Below, piece by piece: positions 9,095 to 19,056 of a stretch of DNA of 64,000 nt. The position numbers and the translations under genes are program-made. Source of the DNA: Micromonospora sp. WMMD1128. GTDB taxonomy: Bacteria > Actinomycetota > Actinomycetes > Mycobacteriales > Micromonosporaceae. Where the stretch lies: NCBI RefSeq assembly GCF_027497235.1, contig NZ_CP114902.1, forward strand, positions 3,932,001 to 3,996,000. The letters run 5' to 3'. The first letter of the stretch is position 1; each line of letters opens with the position of its first letter. Under the pieces are notes generated by a model that saw only the letters and a list, made by a program, of their open reading frames with translations, searched no databases and was not told the DNA's origin.

Positions 9095-10017
9095 GAGAAA
9101 ACCTCGCCCGCGGCGACCCGGGCGCCGCGCGCCCAGTCGCCGGCCGACATGGCCTTCTTGCCGGCCGCCCGCACCTCGCCGAGCCGCACCGGCCCGGTGG
9201 CGGTGCCCACAAGCACCTGGGACTTCTCCACCAGCAACTCACCCGGCTTCAACTCGGGGCCGTTCGCCAGCGGGATGACCGGGCCGAGCTTGACCCGGTC
9301 GTCGCGGAACATGGTCCACGGGCCGGGTGCCGGCGTGCACGCGCGCACCCGCCGGTCGACCGCGAACGCCGGGTCGGTCCAGCGGATCCGTGCGTCCTCC
9401 ACGGTCAGCTTCGGCGCCAGGGACACCCCGTCGGCCGGCTGCGGCTCGGCCCGGGCGGTGCCGGCGCCGATCGCGTCGAGCACCGCGACCAGCAGCCCGG
9501 CGCCGGAGTGGGCGAGCCGTTCCAGCAGGTCGCCGGAGGTTTCCGCGGGCCGGATCTCGTCGGTGACGGTGCCGAAGACCGGACCGGTGTCCAGCCCCGC
9601 CTCCAGCTGGAAGACGCTGGCCCCGGTCAGCTCGTCGCCGTGCAGCACGGCGTGCTGCACCGGCGCGGCGCCCCGCCACGCGGGCAGCAGCGAGAAGTGC
9701 AGGTTGACCCACCCGTGTCGGGGGATCTCCAGCGCCGCCGGCGGCACCAGCGCGCCGTAGGCGACCACGGGCACGCAGTCCGGCGCGAGCGCACGCAACC
9801 GGTCGAGGAACTCCGGCTCACGCGGACGGGCCGGGGTGAGCACCTCGACACCGCGCTTGTCCGCCCACGCGCCGACCGGCGAGCGGACCAGGCCCCGACC
9901 GCGACCGGCCGGGGCGTCCGGACGGGTCACCACGGCGAGCAGCTCGTGGCCGGAGGCGGCGATCGCGTCCAGGGCCGGCACGGCGACCCCGGGCGTGCCG
10001 GCGAAGACCAGACGCAT
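9091..10017 (-). CDS. fmt: Methionyl-tRNA formyltransferase
   Basis: Transfers a formyl group from 10-formyltetrahydrofolate to Met-tRNA(fMet) for translation initiation. Starting at [10 protein letters not shown] (ATG 10017) gives 308 residues, the usual size. Catalytic Asn105 and His107 sit in [13 protein letters not shown] and Asp143 in GLDTGPVF, each three below the E. coli numbering. A C-terminal OB-like domain follows residue ~205. The ATG is 5 nt downstream of the def stop codon. A longer frame exists upstream but would overlap def extensively. It ends in an ATGA overlap with rsmB. Confidence 0.94.
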   Translation of the reverse strand: MRLVFAGTPGVAVPALDAIAASGHELLAVVTRPDAPAGRGRGLVRSPVGAWADKRGVEVLTPARPREPEFLDRLRALAPDCVPVVAYGALVPPAALEIPRHGWVNLHFSLLPAWRGAAPVQHAVLHGDELTGASVFQLEAGLDTGPVFGTVTDEIRPAETSGDLLERLAHSGAGLLVAVLDAIGAGTARAEPQPADGVSLAPKLTVEDARIRWTDPAFAVDRRVRACTPAPGPWTMFRDDRVKLGPVIPLANGPELKPGELLVEKSQVLVGTATGPVRLGEVRAAGKKAMSAGDWARGARVAAGEVFS

Positions 10018-10022
10018 CCGGG

Positions 10023-10583
10023 TCACCGCCCCAGGCCGAACGGGTTGTGGAGAACGTGCGGGCTCACCTTCACCGTGGGCGGGTCGGCCTGGTCGTACCA
10101 CTCGGCCTGGCGGATCGCCTTCATGGCCTCCTTGCGGCCGGCCGGGTCGAGCCGGTCGACGAAGAGCACCCCGTCGAGGTGGTCGGTCTCGTGTTGCAGG
10201 CAACGGGCCATCAGGCCGGTGCCGACGATCTGCATCGGGTCGCCGTGGGCGCTGAAACCCTTCGCGATCACGTTCTGCCGGCGTTTGGTGTCGAAGTAGA
10301 GGCCGGGGATGGACAGGCAGCCCTCCGGGCCGTCCTGCTCCTCGGCGTCGGGGAACTCCAGCACCGGGTTGACCAGATGGCCGAGCATGTCGTCCACGTC
10401 GAAGGTGAACACCCGAAGGCCCACCCCGAGCTGCGGCGCGGCCAGTCCGGCGCCGCCCTGCTCACGCATCGTGTCGGTCAGGTCGGCGACCAGCTTGCGC
10501 AGCTCGGCGTCGAAGTCGACCACCGGGTCGGCCGGCGTGCGCAGCACCGGATCGCCGAACAGACGGATGGGCTGAACGGTCAC
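10023..10583 (-). CDS. def: Peptide deformylase
   Basis: Removes the N-formyl group from nascent proteins. The 186-residue metalloenzyme shows the three family motifs: [11 protein letters not shown] (motif 1), EGCLSIPG with metal-ligand Cys89 (motif 2), and QHETDHLDG with ligands His131 and His135 and catalytic Glu132 (motif 3). The C terminus extends about 20 residues past the core, which is common in actinobacterial forms. It precedes fmt, matching the functional order formylation/deformylation. The upstream P450 gene ends 42 nt away. Confidence 0.95.
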   Translation of the reverse strand: MTVQPIRLFGDPVLRTPADPVVDFDAELRKLVADLTDTMREQGGAGLAAPQLGVGLRVFTFDVDDMLGHLVNPVLEFPDAEEQDGPEGCLSIPGLYFDTKRRQNVIAKGFSAHGDPMQIVGTGLMARCLQHETDHLDGVLFVDRLDPAGRKEAMKAIRQAEWYDQADPPTVKVSPHVLHNPFGLGR

Positions 10584-10625
10584 GCGGCGGGACTCCTTGT
10601 CTGGGACGGCTGGTGCGCCCCCAGT

Positions 10626-11936
10626 CTACGGAGTCGGCCCGAGGGCCCCGGGCGGCGTACCGGCAACGGTGACCGGGGCCGCCTCGCGCCCCGGCGTGAC
10701 CGGCAGCGAAGCGTAACCGCGCAGGGTGAGCCGGACCCGCCGCTCGGGCCGGCCGGCCACCGCCAACCCGGGCAGCCGGCGCAGCAGCAGCGGGAACGCC
10801 ACCTGCGCCTCCAACCGGGCCAGCGCCGCGCCGAGGCAGTAGTGCGGCCCGGCGCCGAAGGACAGCGGATGGACCTGTGGCCGCCACGGGTCGAAGCGCT
10901 CCGGCTCCGGATAGCGGCGCGGGTCCCGGTTCGCCGCGCCGAGCGACACCATGATCCAGCTCTCGGTGGGCAGGTCGACCCCGCCGTGCCGGGACGGCGC
11001 GGTGCTCATCCGCGAGGTGAGCTGCACCGGCGAGTCGTAGCGCAGCAGCTCGTCGACGTACGCGGGTGCGAACTCCGGATGCTCGCGCAGCGTCGCCGCC
11101 GCGCCCGGATGGTCGAGCAGCGCCACCAGGCCGTTGCCGAGCAGGTTCGTGGTGGTCTCGAAACCGGCCACCAGCAGCACGATCAGGTTGGCCAGCAGCT
11201 CGTCACCGGAGAGCCGATCGCCGTCGCCCTCGTTCGCCTGGACCAGCGCGGTGGTCAGGTCGTCGGCGGGGGCCCGGCGGCGGGCCGCCACCAGCTCGGT
11301 GAAGTAGGCGCGCAGCTCGCCCGCGCCCCGGTCGGCCACCGCCAGCTCCTCGGGCGTGATCTCCGGCTCCAGCACGTTCGTCAGGTCGGTGGCCCAGCGC
11401 CGGAACAGCGGCCGGTCCGCCGCCGGCACGCCGAGCAGCGCGCAGATCACCGCGACCGGCAGCGGGTACGCGAACCCGGCCATGAAGTCGACGGGTGCCC
11501 CGTCCCGGCCACCGGCCACCATCGCGTCGACAAGTTCGCCGGCCTGTGCCTCGACCACCTGGCGCATGGCGGCGATCCGGCGTGGGGTGAACGTGCCGGC
11601 GGCGAGCCGGCGCATCCGGCTGTGGTCGGGCGGGTTGGTGCGCAGCATCGACCGGGAGATCGACATCATCGCCGGGCTCTCCCGCCAACCGGGCAGGAAC
11701 CTCTCGCGCAGCTCGTCGTCCATCACGCCGAAGCGGGGATCGCGCAGGATCGCGTCGGCCTCGGCGTACCCGGTGACCACGTAGAAGACCGGTCCGGCCT
11801 GGACCACCGGACCATGCGCCCGCAACCGCTCGTACGTCGGGTAGGGATCGACCCGGCCCGCCGGTGACAGCAGCAGCGCGAGGGCGTCGGCAGGATCCAC
11901 GGTCGGGCCTCCCCGGGCGTCGGAGAACCCCATCAT
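10626..11936 (-). CDS. Cytochrome P450
   Basis: A soluble bacterial class I P450 of 436 residues; substrate unknown. Heme ligand Cys367 lies in FGAGPHYCLG, the I-helix oxygen-activation motif is AGFETT (257-262), the K-helix ExxR is Glu296-Leu-Leu-Arg299, and an N-terminal DPYPTYERLRAHGPV block is typical of actinomycete CYPs. The acidic-alcohol pair of the I helix (Glu260-Thr261) is intact, so it should be catalytically competent. It is preceded by ATGATG, so either of two adjacent starts may be used. It lies 51 nt downstream of the kinase/ParB fusion on the same strand, suggesting a two-gene unit inserted between priA and def. No ferredoxin or reductase gene is nearby. Confidence 0.92.
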   Translation of the reverse strand: MMGFSDARGGPTVDPADALALLLSPAGRVDPYPTYERLRAHGPVVQAGPVFYVVTGYAEADAILRDPRFGVMDDELRERFLPGWRESPAMMSISRSMLRTNPPDHSRMRRLAAGTFTPRRIAAMRQVVEAQAGELVDAMVAGGRDGAPVDFMAGFAYPLPVAVICALLGVPAADRPLFRRWATDLTNVLEPEITPEELAVADRGAGELRAYFTELVAARRRAPADDLTTALVQANEGDGDRLSGDELLANLIVLLVAGFETTTNLLGNGLVALLDHPGAAATLREHPEFAPAYVDELLRYDSPVQLTSRMSTAPSRHGGVDLPTESWIMVSLGAANRDPRRYPEPERFDPWRPQVHPLSFGAGPHYCLGAALARLEAQVAFPLLLRRLPGLAVAGRPERRVRLTLRGYASLPVTPGREAAPVTVAGTPPGALGPTP

Positions 11937-11987
11937 GCCCCCGCGCCGCCGGATCGGTCGATCCCCACGCCCGGGGGCGGGGTCGGG

Positions 11988-12971
11988 TCAGACGCCTGCG
12001 CCGGCCTCCCCGGCCAGCACCGCGCCGCCGCCGAGCAGGGCGTGCTCGGGCAGCGGCAGCGTGATGCCGTGCGCGTCCTCCCAGTCGTGGATCAGGGTCG
12101 GCCGGGCCTGGGCGGCGAAGAAGTCGGCCGCGCTCATCCCGCCGACCACCGGCTCCTCCACCTCGGCGACCAGCCGGGCGGCGACCATCGGGAGGCCGCC
12201 GCGCACCGCCGCGCTGAGCCGCCGGTGCCCGTCGACCACGAAGAAGTATTCCCCGGTGTAGCCGATGCTCAGCGGTTCCATCGCCTCGGCGTCGGTCGCG
12301 GTCGCCTCGCCGGCGTGCTCCAGGTCCCAGAGACCGCGCAACGTGGCCACGTCCTCGGTGGGGTAGACCCGGGTCGGGTCGAGCAGCAGCAGCGGCTGGC
12401 CGGCGCGCAGCACACCGGCGCCGAGCCGGCCCTCGTAGACGTCGACGACGTGCTGGATCACCTGCTCCGGGGTGGCCCGGGTGGTGTCGCAGATCAGGTC
12501 GTAGTTGCGCAGCCGGGCCTTGTCCACGCCGTACCGGACGATGAAGCGGTTGCGCTCGCTCTCGCTGCGCTCGCGCAGCTTGGCCCGCGCCTCCTCAAGC
12601 GAGGTGTAGCTCTCGGCCGGGCCGGACGGCCGGGCGAGCACCCGCCGGGCCGCCTCGGTCGGCTCGGTGATCATGTGCACCTTGAGCGCGTCGGTGAAGA
12701 AGTGCCAGGCCAGGCGGGAGTCCATCACCAGCGACTCGCCGGAGGCGGCGATGTCCCGCTGGAGCTGGTCGACGTAGCCGTCGACGGCCTGGTCCAGCTC
12801 GGCGTGCAGGTTGAGCTGGAGCGCGGTCATCTGCCGCTCCTGCGCCATCTGGCGGTAGAGGTCGCCGACGCTGACCCGGCGCAGCCCCAGCCGCTTGGCG
12901 ATCTCGACGGAAACGGTGCTCTTGCCGCTGCCGAGATCACCGTTGAAGACGATCGACTGACGAACGGTCAC
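11988..12971 (-). CDS. P-loop kinase-like protein fused to a ParB-like domain
   Basis: The 327-residue protein begins VTVRQSIVFN with a Walker A loop GDLGSGKST (residues 11-19). It continues as a cytidylate/adenylate-kinase-like fold to about residue 180, including MDSRLAWHFF and an arginine-rich lid (KLRERSESERNRF). From about 190 to 275 it resembles the ParB/sulfiredoxin fold: an RVYPTED strand, then VVDGHRRLSAAV (about 246-257), then a strand ending in VAEVEE. The combination suggests nucleotide-dependent phosphorylation by analogy, but no substrate can be named. GTG 12971 is chosen because it starts just before the first beta strand; the frame extends further to 13103. The 223-nt stretch 12972-13194 upstream shows no other gene. 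Confidence 0.72.
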   Translation of the reverse strand: MTVRQSIVFNGDLGSGKSTVSVEIAKRLGLRRVSVGDLYRQMAQERQMTALQLNLHAELDQAVDGYVDQLQRDIAASGESLVMDSRLAWHFFTDALKVHMITEPTEAARRVLARPSGPAESYTSLEEARAKLRERSESERNRFIVRYGVDKARLRNYDLICDTTRATPEQVIQHVVDVYEGRLGAGVLRAGQPLLLLDPTRVYPTEDVATLRGLWDLEHAGEATATDAEAMEPLSIGYTGEYFFVVDGHRRLSAAVRGGLPMVAARLVAEVEEPVVGGMSAADFFAAQARPTLIHDWEDAHGITLPLPEHALLGGGAVLAGEAGAGV

Positions 12972-13194
12972 GACTGGTCCACCCCTGCTCACCGGCTGAC
13001 TGACGACATCGAATCCGTGTGGCCCGACGTGCCCGGAGCACCCGCCGCGCCGCGTCCCGTGCGGAAAATTCGCACGACTGGGCATGACGGGCGATGCTAT
13101 CACCGCGCGCTGTCCAACTGCCGGACCAGGTGTGCGCCAAACCCCAGCTCACGACCGTGTGCGAGGAGCCGGACGCGCTCGGTGACGGCACCCC

Positions 13195-15177
13195 TCAGAA
13201 CAGGCTGAGCGGGTCGACCTGAAGCCGGACCGGGTCGGCCGCCTTGCGGGCGCTACGCTGCCCGGCCGCGGCGTGCAGCGCGCCGGCCAGGTCGGCGGCC
13301 CGGGCCCGCGGCACCCGGACCAGCATCCGCTCCCGGCCGTCATCGGCCGGCACCGGCCCGAGGATCTCCGCGTCGTCCGGCAGCCCCGCGCCGGCCAGCA
13401 GGTCGGCCACCGCCTCGGCCGCGCCGGTGACGCTTGCCATCCGCACCGCCGGCGGGAAACCCAGCTCGCGGCGCTCGGCCAGCTCCCGCGCCGCGAACCA
13501 GGCCGCGTCCCAGCGCAGCAGCGCCTGCACCGGGGCGAGCGCGCCGTCGGCCACCACCACCACCCGGCCACCGGCCGCGCCGGGCCGGGCCAGCGCGGCG
13601 GCGGTCAGCCACCGGCGCAGCGCCTCCTCGCCGGCCCGCAGGTCGGCCCGGGTCAACAGCGCCCACGAGTCGAGCAGCAGCACCGCGCCGTAGCCGCCCT
13701 CGGCGACCGGCTCGGCGCCCGGTGTGGCGATCACCAGCCCGGCGCCGCCGGGCACGGTCGCCAGCACCTCCTCCCGCCCGGAGGTCCGCACCGGCACCCC
13801 CGGGAACGCCCGACCCATTTCCTCGGCGGTCCGCCGGGCCCCGGTGACCGAGGCGCGCAGCCGCCGTCCACCGCACTCCGGGCAGGCGTACGCGGCGGCG
13901 ACCCGACCGCACCACCGGCAGGCGGGTGTGCCCTGCGCCGACGGCAGGCCGAGCGGACCGGCGCAGTGCGGGCAGCGGGCCGGCGCACGGCAGTCGGCGC
14001 ACGCGACCGAAGGCAGGTAGCCGCGACGGGGCACCTGCACCAGCACCGGCAGGTCGGCGCGAAGCGCGTCCCGGGCCGTGGTCCAGGCCAGGCTGGGCAG
14101 CCGGGCGGAGGCCGCGCCGGGGTCCCGGGCCAGCTGCGGATCGTCGCCGGTGGGCGCCATCGCCGGCATCCGCGCGCGCACGGTGGCCCGGTCGGCGACC
14201 ACCTCCCGGGCCCACCCGGTCTCCACCAGCAGCTGCCCTTCGGCGGTCCGGGCGAACCCGCCGACCAGGGCCGCCGCGCCGGCCAACTGCGCCCGGGTGA
14301 GCAACACCTCGCGGGCGTGCGGGTAGGGCGCCCGAGGCTCGGAGTGCAGGTCGTCCCCGTCGTCCCAGACCGCCACCAGGCCGAGCCGCTCGACCGGGGC
14401 GAACATCGCCGCCCGGGTGCCGACCACCACCGGCACCTCGCCCCGGCGGGCGGCCAGGAAGGCACGGTACCGCCGGGACGGGCCGGCGGCGGCGGTGAGG
14501 CAGGCGTGCCGGCCGGCGCCCAGCACCGCGGTCAGGGCGGTGCCCAGGCGGTCCAGGTCCCGGCCGTCGGCGACCACCACCACGGCGCCCCGGCCCCCGG
14601 CCACGGTCGCCGCCACGGCGTCGGCGTACCGCTCGGCCCAGTCCTCCCCCGGCAGGGCGGACCAGACGGCACGGGGCGCCCGGCCGTCGGCGAGCGCGCG
14701 CAGCAGCGCCGGCCCGGCCGGATAGTCCCGCCAGCCCCGCGGATCGACGGCGGGCTCGACCGGTTCGGCGGCCTCGGCCGGCGTGTCGGCGGCGGTGGCG
14801 GACTTCTCGGCGCGGGCGTGGCGCGGCGGCACGGCCAGCCGGAGCACGTCGGCCAGGCTGCCGGCGTACCTGTCGGCCACCGCCCGGGCCAGCCGCGCCA
14901 CCTCCGGGGAGAGCACCGGCACCGGGGAGACGACCTTCTCCAGGTACGCCAGCTTCGGGTGGTCGGACTCGGCGGCGCGCTCCAGCAACCACCCGTCGAC
15001 GAGCTGACCGGCGAAGCGGACCTTCACCCGGACCCCGGGCCGCGCGTCGGCGTCGAGCGTCTCGGGGACCAGGTAGTCGAACGGGCGGTCGAGGTGCGGC
15101 AGCGGCACGTCCACGCAGACGCGAGCGACCGGCGACCCCTCGGCGGGTCGCCGGTCGCGGCGCGTGGTGGCGCTCAG
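13195..15177 (-). CDS. priA: Primosomal protein N' (PriA-like), helicase motifs degenerate
   Basis: The PriA family restarts replication at stalled forks. This ~660-residue actinobacterial form keeps the N-terminal DNA-binding domain ([21 protein letters not shown]). It also keeps eight zinc-binding cysteines (CADC, CPHC, CRWC, CPEC) around the middle. The usual Walker A (GxTGSGKT) is absent and the DEEH box reads WDDGDD, so ATP-driven unwinding is unlikely. This loss is known for actinobacterial homologues. The start is unclear: the only upstream in-frame initiation codon is CTG 15177, overlapping the metK stop as CTGA, while a GTG at 15114 would cut into the first beta strand. I list the CTG version. 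Confidence 0.85.
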   Translation of the reverse strand: MSATTRRDRRPAEGSPVARVCVDVPLPHLDRPFDYLVPETLDADARPGVRVKVRFAGQLVDGWLLERAAESDHPKLAYLEKVVSPVPVLSPEVARLARAVADRYAGSLADVLRLAVPPRHARAEKSATAADTPAEAAEPVEPAVDPRGWRDYPAGPALLRALADGRAPRAVWSALPGEDWAERYADAVAATVAGGRGAVVVVADGRDLDRLGTALTAVLGAGRHACLTAAAGPSRRYRAFLAARRGEVPVVVGTRAAMFAPVERLGLVAVWDDGDDLHSEPRAPYPHAREVLLTRAQLAGAAALVGGFARTAEGQLLVETGWAREVVADRATVRARMPAMAPTGDDPQLARDPGAASARLPSLAWTTARDALRADLPVLVQVPRRGYLPSVACADCRAPARCPHCAGPLGLPSAQGTPACRWCGRVAAAYACPECGGRRLRASVTGARRTAEEMGRAFPGVPVRTSGREEVLATVPGGAGLVIATPGAEPVAEGGYGAVLLLDSWALLTRADLRAGEEALRRWLTAAALARPGAAGGRVVVVADGALAPVQALLRWDAAWFAARELAERRELGFPPAVRMASVTGAAEAVADLLAGAGLPDDAEILGPVPADDGRERMLVRVPRARAADLAGALHAAAGQRSARKAADPVRLQVDPLSLF

Positions 15178-16364
15178 GCTCCCGCGGCCGACTTGAGGTC
15201 GGCGGCCCGGTCGGTGCCCTCCCAGGTCAGCTCCGCCAGCTCCCGGCCGAAGTGGCCGTACGCGGCGGTCTGCCGGTAGATCGGGCGCAGCAGGTGCAGG
15301 TCCCGGATGATGGCGGCCGGACGCAGGTCGAACACCTCGGCGACAGCCTTCTCGATCGAGGCCACCGGCACCGTCTCGGTGCCGAACGTCTCGACGAACA
15401 GGCTCACCGGGTGCGCCTTGCCGATCGCGTACGCGACCTGCGCCTCGCACCGCTCGGCCAGCCCGGCGGCGACCACGTTCTTGGCCACCCACCGCATCGC
15501 GTACGCGGCCGACCGGTCCACCTTCGACGGGTCCTTGCCGGAGAACGCGCCGCCACCGTGCCGGGCGTACCCGCCGTAGGTGTCCACGATGATCTTCCGG
15601 CCGGTCAGCCCGGCGTCACCCATCGGGCCGCCGATCTCGAACCGCCCGGTCGGGTTCACCAGCAGCCGGTAGCCGTTGGTGTCCAGCCCGAGACCCTCCA
15701 GCTCGGGCGCGATCACGTGCTCCCGCACGTCCGGCGTGAGCAGCGACTCCAGCGAGATGTCCGCCGCGTGCTGGCTGGACACCACCACCGTGTTCAGCCG
15801 CACCGGCCGCAGCCCGTCGTACTCGATGGTCACCTGGGTCTTGCCGTCCGGCCGCAGATAGGGGATCGTGCCGTCCTTGCGCACCTGGGACAGCCGGCGG
15901 GCCAGCCGGTGCGCGAGCGCGATCGGCAACGGCATCAGCTCGGGCGTCTCGGAGCAGGCGAAGCCGAACATCATGCCCTGGTCGCCGGCGCCCTGCGCGT
16001 CGAGCGCGCTCTCCGAGCCGCCGGTACGCAGCTCGAACGCGTTGTCCACGCCCTGGGCGATGTCCGGCGACTGCGCGCCGATGGACACGCTCACCCCGCA
16101 GGAGGCGCCGTCGAAGCCCTTCTTCGACGAGTCGTAGCCGATCCCGAGGATGGTCTCCCGCACGATGGTCGGGATGTCGGCGTACGCCTTCGTGGTCACC
16201 TCGCCGGCGACGTGCACCTGGCCGGTGGTGATCAACGTCTCGACCGCGACCCGGCTGTGCGGGTCCTGTTCGAGCAGCGCGTCGAGAATGCCGTCGCTGA
16301 TCTGGTCGGCGATCTTGTCCGGGTGGCCTTCCGTGACCGATTCGGACGTGAACAGACGTGTCAC
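15174..16364 (-). CDS. metK: S-adenosylmethionine synthetase
   Basis: Makes SAM from methionine and ATP; cytosolic tetramer. The 396-residue product starts [17 protein letters not shown], the usual N terminus (ATP-binding His in EGHPDK). It contains the ATP motif [10 protein letters not shown] and the P-loop-like [16 protein letters not shown]. The GTG at 16364 follows AGGAG at a spacing of 5. An upstream in-frame ATG at 16430 would add unconserved residues. The 97-nt gap to coaBC holds a CGCACT-gtg-AGTGCG inverted repeat (16426-16440) but no recognisable SAM riboswitch. The stop codon overlaps the apparent priA start. Confidence 0.96.
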   Translation of the reverse strand: MTRLFTSESVTEGHPDKIADQISDGILDALLEQDPHSRVAVETLITTGQVHVAGEVTTKAYADIPTIVRETILGIGYDSSKKGFDGASCGVSVSIGAQSPDIAQGVDNAFELRTGGSESALDAQGAGDQGMMFGFACSETPELMPLPIALAHRLARRLSQVRKDGTIPYLRPDGKTQVTIEYDGLRPVRLNTVVVSSQHAADISLESLLTPDVREHVIAPELEGLGLDTNGYRLLVNPTGRFEIGGPMGDAGLTGRKIIVDTYGGYARHGGGAFSGKDPSKVDRSAAYAMRWVAKNVVAAGLAERCEAQVAYAIGKAHPVSLFVETFGTETVPVASIEKAVAEVFDLRPAAIIRDLHLLRPIYRQTAAYGHFGRELAELTWEGTDRAADLKSAAGA

Positions 16365-16461
16365 GGCACTCCTAAGCATGTGAAGACTTTTAAAGGTCGC
16401 TCGGCGGCAGTTTAGTCGTCCCCGTCGCACTGTGAGTGCGGGAACGCCAGCCGACCAACTC

Positions 16462-17670
16462 TCAGGACGGTAGGTCGAGTCGAGCGGCCACGAGGTCCCA
16501 GACGGCGTCGGCCAGGGCCTCCTTGGGCTGTTCGGTGAGCCGGTGGACGGCTCCGTCGGCGCCGATCACGGTGGCCGCGTTGGTCTCCGCGCCGAAGACC
16601 TTGTCGACGCCGACCTCGTTGACCACGATCAGGTCGGCGCGCTTGCGGGCCAGCTTGGCGCGGCCGTTGGCCTCGGCGTCGTGGGTCTCCGCGGCGAACA
16701 CCACGAGCACCTGCCCGGGCCGACGGCGCCGGCCCAGCTCGGCGGCGATGTCGGGGTTGGTGACCAGCTCGATGGTCGGCGCGACACCGTCCTCCGACTT
16801 CTTGATCTTCCCGGTCGCGTAGGTGGCCGGGCGGAAGTCGGCCGGCGCGGCGGCCATCACCACGGCGTCCGCGTCGGCGGAGGCCGTGAGCGTCGCCGTG
16901 CGCAACTCCTCGGTGGTGCCCACCCGGACCAGGTCCACCCCGGCCGGGTCGGCGAGCGCCACGTTGGCGGCGACGAGCGTCACCCGGGCGCCCCGGGCCA
17001 CGGCGGCACGGGCGAACGCGTACCCCTGCTTGCCGGAGGACCGGTTGCCCAGATAGCGGACCGGGTCGAGGGGCTCGCGGGTGCCGCCGGCGGTGACCAC
17101 CACGTGCCGGCCGGACAGGTCGGCCGGGGCGTCCACGCCCCGGGCCAGCGCCCGGCGGGCGACCGCGAAGATCTCCGCCGGATCGGGCAGCCGACCCTTG
17201 CCGGTGTCCCGCCCGGTCAGCCGACCGACCGCCGGCTCGATCACCCGGACGCCCCGCGACCGCAGCGTGGCCACGTTGGCCACGGTCGCGGGGTGCTCCC
17301 ACATCTCGGTGTGCATGGCCGGCGCGAGCACCACCGGGCACCGCGCGGTCAGCAGCGTGTTGGTGAGCAGGTCGTCGGCGAGGCCGTGGGCGGCCTTGGC
17401 GAGCAGGTCGGCGGTGGCGGGCGCGACCACGACGAGGTCGGCGTGCTGCCCGAGGCGCACGTGCGGCACCTCGTGCACGTCGGACCAGACGTCGTCGGCG
17501 ACCGGCTGGCCGGAGAGCGCCGCCCAGGTCGGCGCGCCGACGAAGCGGAGCGCCGACGCGGTCGGCACCACCCGGACGCGGTGACCCGACTCGGTGAGGA
17601 GCCGGAGCAGCTCACACGCCTTGTAGGCGGCGATGCCGCCGCCGACCCCGAGGACGATCTCGGCGGGCAT
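16462..17670 (-). CDS. coaBC: Bifunctional phosphopantothenoylcysteine decarboxylase/phosphopantothenate-cysteine ligase
   Basis: Carries out steps 2 and 3 of coenzyme A synthesis from phosphopantothenate. The 402-residue protein has the flavin-dependent CoaC domain first (1-175: [29 protein letters not shown] with the catalytic His, PAMHTEMW). The CoaB ligase domain follows (about 180-402: [33 protein letters not shown]). Both halves look complete. The ATG lies 14 nt after the rpoZ stop, as in the conserved actinobacterial mihF-gmk-rpoZ-coaBC-metK string. Confidence 0.95.
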   Translation of the reverse strand: MPAEIVLGVGGGIAAYKACELLRLLTESGHRVRVVPTASALRFVGAPTWAALSGQPVADDVWSDVHEVPHVRLGQHADLVVVAPATADLLAKAAHGLADDLLTNTLLTARCPVVLAPAMHTEMWEHPATVANVATLRSRGVRVIEPAVGRLTGRDTGKGRLPDPAEIFAVARRALARGVDAPADLSGRHVVVTAGGTREPLDPVRYLGNRSSGKQGYAFARAAVARGARVTLVAANVALADPAGVDLVRVGTTEELRTATLTASADADAVVMAAAPADFRPATYATGKIKKSEDGVAPTIELVTNPDIAAELGRRRRPGQVLVVFAAETHDAEANGRAKLARKRADLIVVNEVGVDKVFGAETNAATVIGADGAVHRLTEQPKEALADAVWDLVAARLDLPS

Positions 17671-17684
17671 CGGCGTGGGCGCGG

Positions 17685-17951
17685 TTACGGCTGGTCGGTC
17701 GGCTCGGCGGTGAGCAGGCCGGAGTTGATCTCGCGCATCGCGATGGAGAGCGGCTTCTCCTGCGGGGTGGTCTCCACGAGCGGGCCGACGTACTCCAGGA
17801 GGCCCTCACCGAGCTGGCTGTAGTAGGCGTTGACCTGACGGGCGCGCTTGGCAGCGAAGATCACCAGCGCGTACTTCGAGGTGGTCTTCTCGAGCAGCTC
17901 GTCGATCGGCGGATTGGTGATGCCCTCGGGGTTGGTGGCGATGGATCCCAC
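17685..17951 (-). CDS. rpoZ: RNA polymerase omega subunit
   Basis: The 88-residue omega subunit assists folding and assembly of the beta' subunit. It carries [20 protein letters not shown] and [12 protein letters not shown], the conserved core, and ends in a short acidic tail. Length is normal for actinobacteria. It sits between the guanylate-kinase-like gene (51 nt upstream) and coaBC (14 nt downstream), its usual place. Confidence 0.95.
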   Translation of the reverse strand: MGSIATNPEGITNPPIDELLEKTTSKYALVIFAAKRARQVNAYYSQLGEGLLEYVGPLVETTPQEKPLSIAMREINSGLLTAEPTDQP

Positions 17952-18002
17952 GAAATTTGACCTCTGCGTCTCGTGCGCCGCACGGGGGCGGTCGGTGGCC
18001 GC

Positions 18003-18536
18003 TCAACCGCCCGGGGGCGGTCGGGCCGGGGCCAGGAATGACGAACCGAGCAATCCTACCAGCTCGGCCGCCGCACGCTCGGTCCGGTCGTGGGCCACGG
18101 CGTGTGCGAAGACGGCCGCGACGGCCGGGTCGGCGCGGTACGCGGGCGGCGCGAGCAGCACCAGCCGGGCCTGCGGCACCGCGGTCGCGACGGCGAGCGC
18201 GCCGGCCAGGTCCAGCGGCAGCAGCACCGGCCGCCCCTGCGCGAGGCGGGTCCGCACGTCGGCGCGGGGCACCCCCCGGCGGTACGGCCCGATCCGGCAC
18301 CACTCCAGCAGCTCGCCGGCGTCGACCAGCCGGTCGAAGCCGGCCCGGTCGAGGAAGAGCCGGTCGACGCCGTCGCGCTCGCCGGGCCGGGGCGGGCGGG
18401 TGGTGGCGACCACCGGCACCCACACCGACGCAAGGCGCGCCCGGACCAGCTCGACGACACTGCCCCGCCCGGCCCCGGAAGGGCCGGACAGGACAGTGAG
18501 CCGAGCCGCCGAGCGCGCCTCGTCATCCGTGCTCAC
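18003..18536 (-). CDS. Guanylate kinase homologue with degenerate active site
   Basis: Position (between mihF and rpoZ) and sequence identify this 177-residue protein as the gmk orthologue: LTVLSGPSGAGRGSV, TTRPPRPGERDGVD, AGELLEW and GRPVLLPLDLAGA all align with GMP kinase. Several functional positions differ. The Walker A lysine is Arg24 (GPSGAGRG), the acidic residue of the LEIDLQGA block is gone (LPLDLAGA), and the lid stretch with its RGRGTE-type arginines is missing or rearranged after LLAPPA. GMP kinase activity is therefore doubtful. Either a second gmk exists elsewhere or this is a diverged but working enzyme. I leave the symbol blank for that reason. Confidence 0.8.
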   Translation of the reverse strand: MSTDDEARSAARLTVLSGPSGAGRGSVVELVRARLASVWVPVVATTRPPRPGERDGVDRLFLDRAGFDRLVDAGELLEWCRIGPYRRGVPRADVRTRLAQGRPVLLPLDLAGALAVATAVPQARLVLLAPPAYRADPAVAAVFAHAVAHDRTERAAAELVGLLGSSFLAPARPPPGG

Positions 18537-18561
18537 CGCTTGTTTCTACACGGTGGTCCGT

Positions 18562-18879
18562 TCAGTTGGCGGCGAACTCACCGAGCAGCGCCTTGCGCTG
18601 CTGCTCGCCGAGGCCACGCAGGCGACGGCTGTCCGCGATCTTGAGCTTCTCCATGATCTGGGTGGCCCGGATCTTGCCGATGCCCGGCATCGCCTGGAGC
18701 ACTGCCGAAACCTTCAGCTTGCCCACGACGTCGTCGGACTCGGCCCGCTCAAGGACGGTGGCGAGGGTGGTCTTGCCCTGCTTGAGCTGCTCCTTCAGCT
18801 CAGCGCGGGCCTTGCGGATCTCCGCAGCCTTCTCCAGCGCGGCAGCGCGCTGCTCGGGGGTCAGTGACGGGAGCGGCAC
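18562..18879 (-). CDS. mihF: Integration host factor, actinobacterial type (mIHF)
   Basis: A 105-residue basic nucleoid-associated DNA-binding protein found across actinobacteria and unrelated in sequence to E. coli IHF. A long N-terminal helix (residues 5-45, EQRAAALEKAAEIRKARAEL) precedes a helix-two-turn-helix type domain (KVSAVLQAMPGIGKIRATQIMEKL in two blocks; GIGK hairpin), ending RRLRGLGEQQRKALL. The start is GTG 18879 with GAGGAG 5 nt upstream. It is the promoter-proximal gene of the gmk-rpoZ-coaBC string. Confidence 0.94.
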   Translation of the reverse strand: MPLPSLTPEQRAAALEKAAEIRKARAELKEQLKQGKTTLATVLERAESDDVVGKLKVSAVLQAMPGIGKIRATQIMEKLKIADSRRLRGLGEQQRKALLGEFAAN

Positions 18880-18981
18880 CAGTTCTCCTCAGGTCCCTAG
18901 TACGGCGGGCGGAGCCCCACCGCAGCTGTGAAACGTGGTGTCGCTGGCAACCAAAGGGGTCCGTGGTTCCCAGCGCGGGGA

Positions 18982-19010
18982 AAACTAGCGGTCAACGGAG
19001 CTTTCGGCAA
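18982..19010 (-). promoter_or_regulatory. Candidate mihF promoter
   Basis: Minus strand TTGCCG (19010-19005), a 17-nt spacer, then TAGTTT (18987-18982), about 100 nt upstream of the mihF GTG. It matches the TTGNNN/TANNNT actinobacterial housekeeping pattern and lies in the 177-nt gap after pyrF. Confidence 0.45.
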
Positions 19011-19056
19011 CGTGGACGCGCGATGATCAACGTAAAGTGACCGAGCCGTCAGTCAG

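Noticed and set aside
16365..16461. Possible SAM riboswitch upstream of metK
   Set aside because: The 97-nt gap is short and has only one small inverted repeat (CGCACT-gtg-AGTGCG); none of the SAM riboswitch core motifs I know are present.
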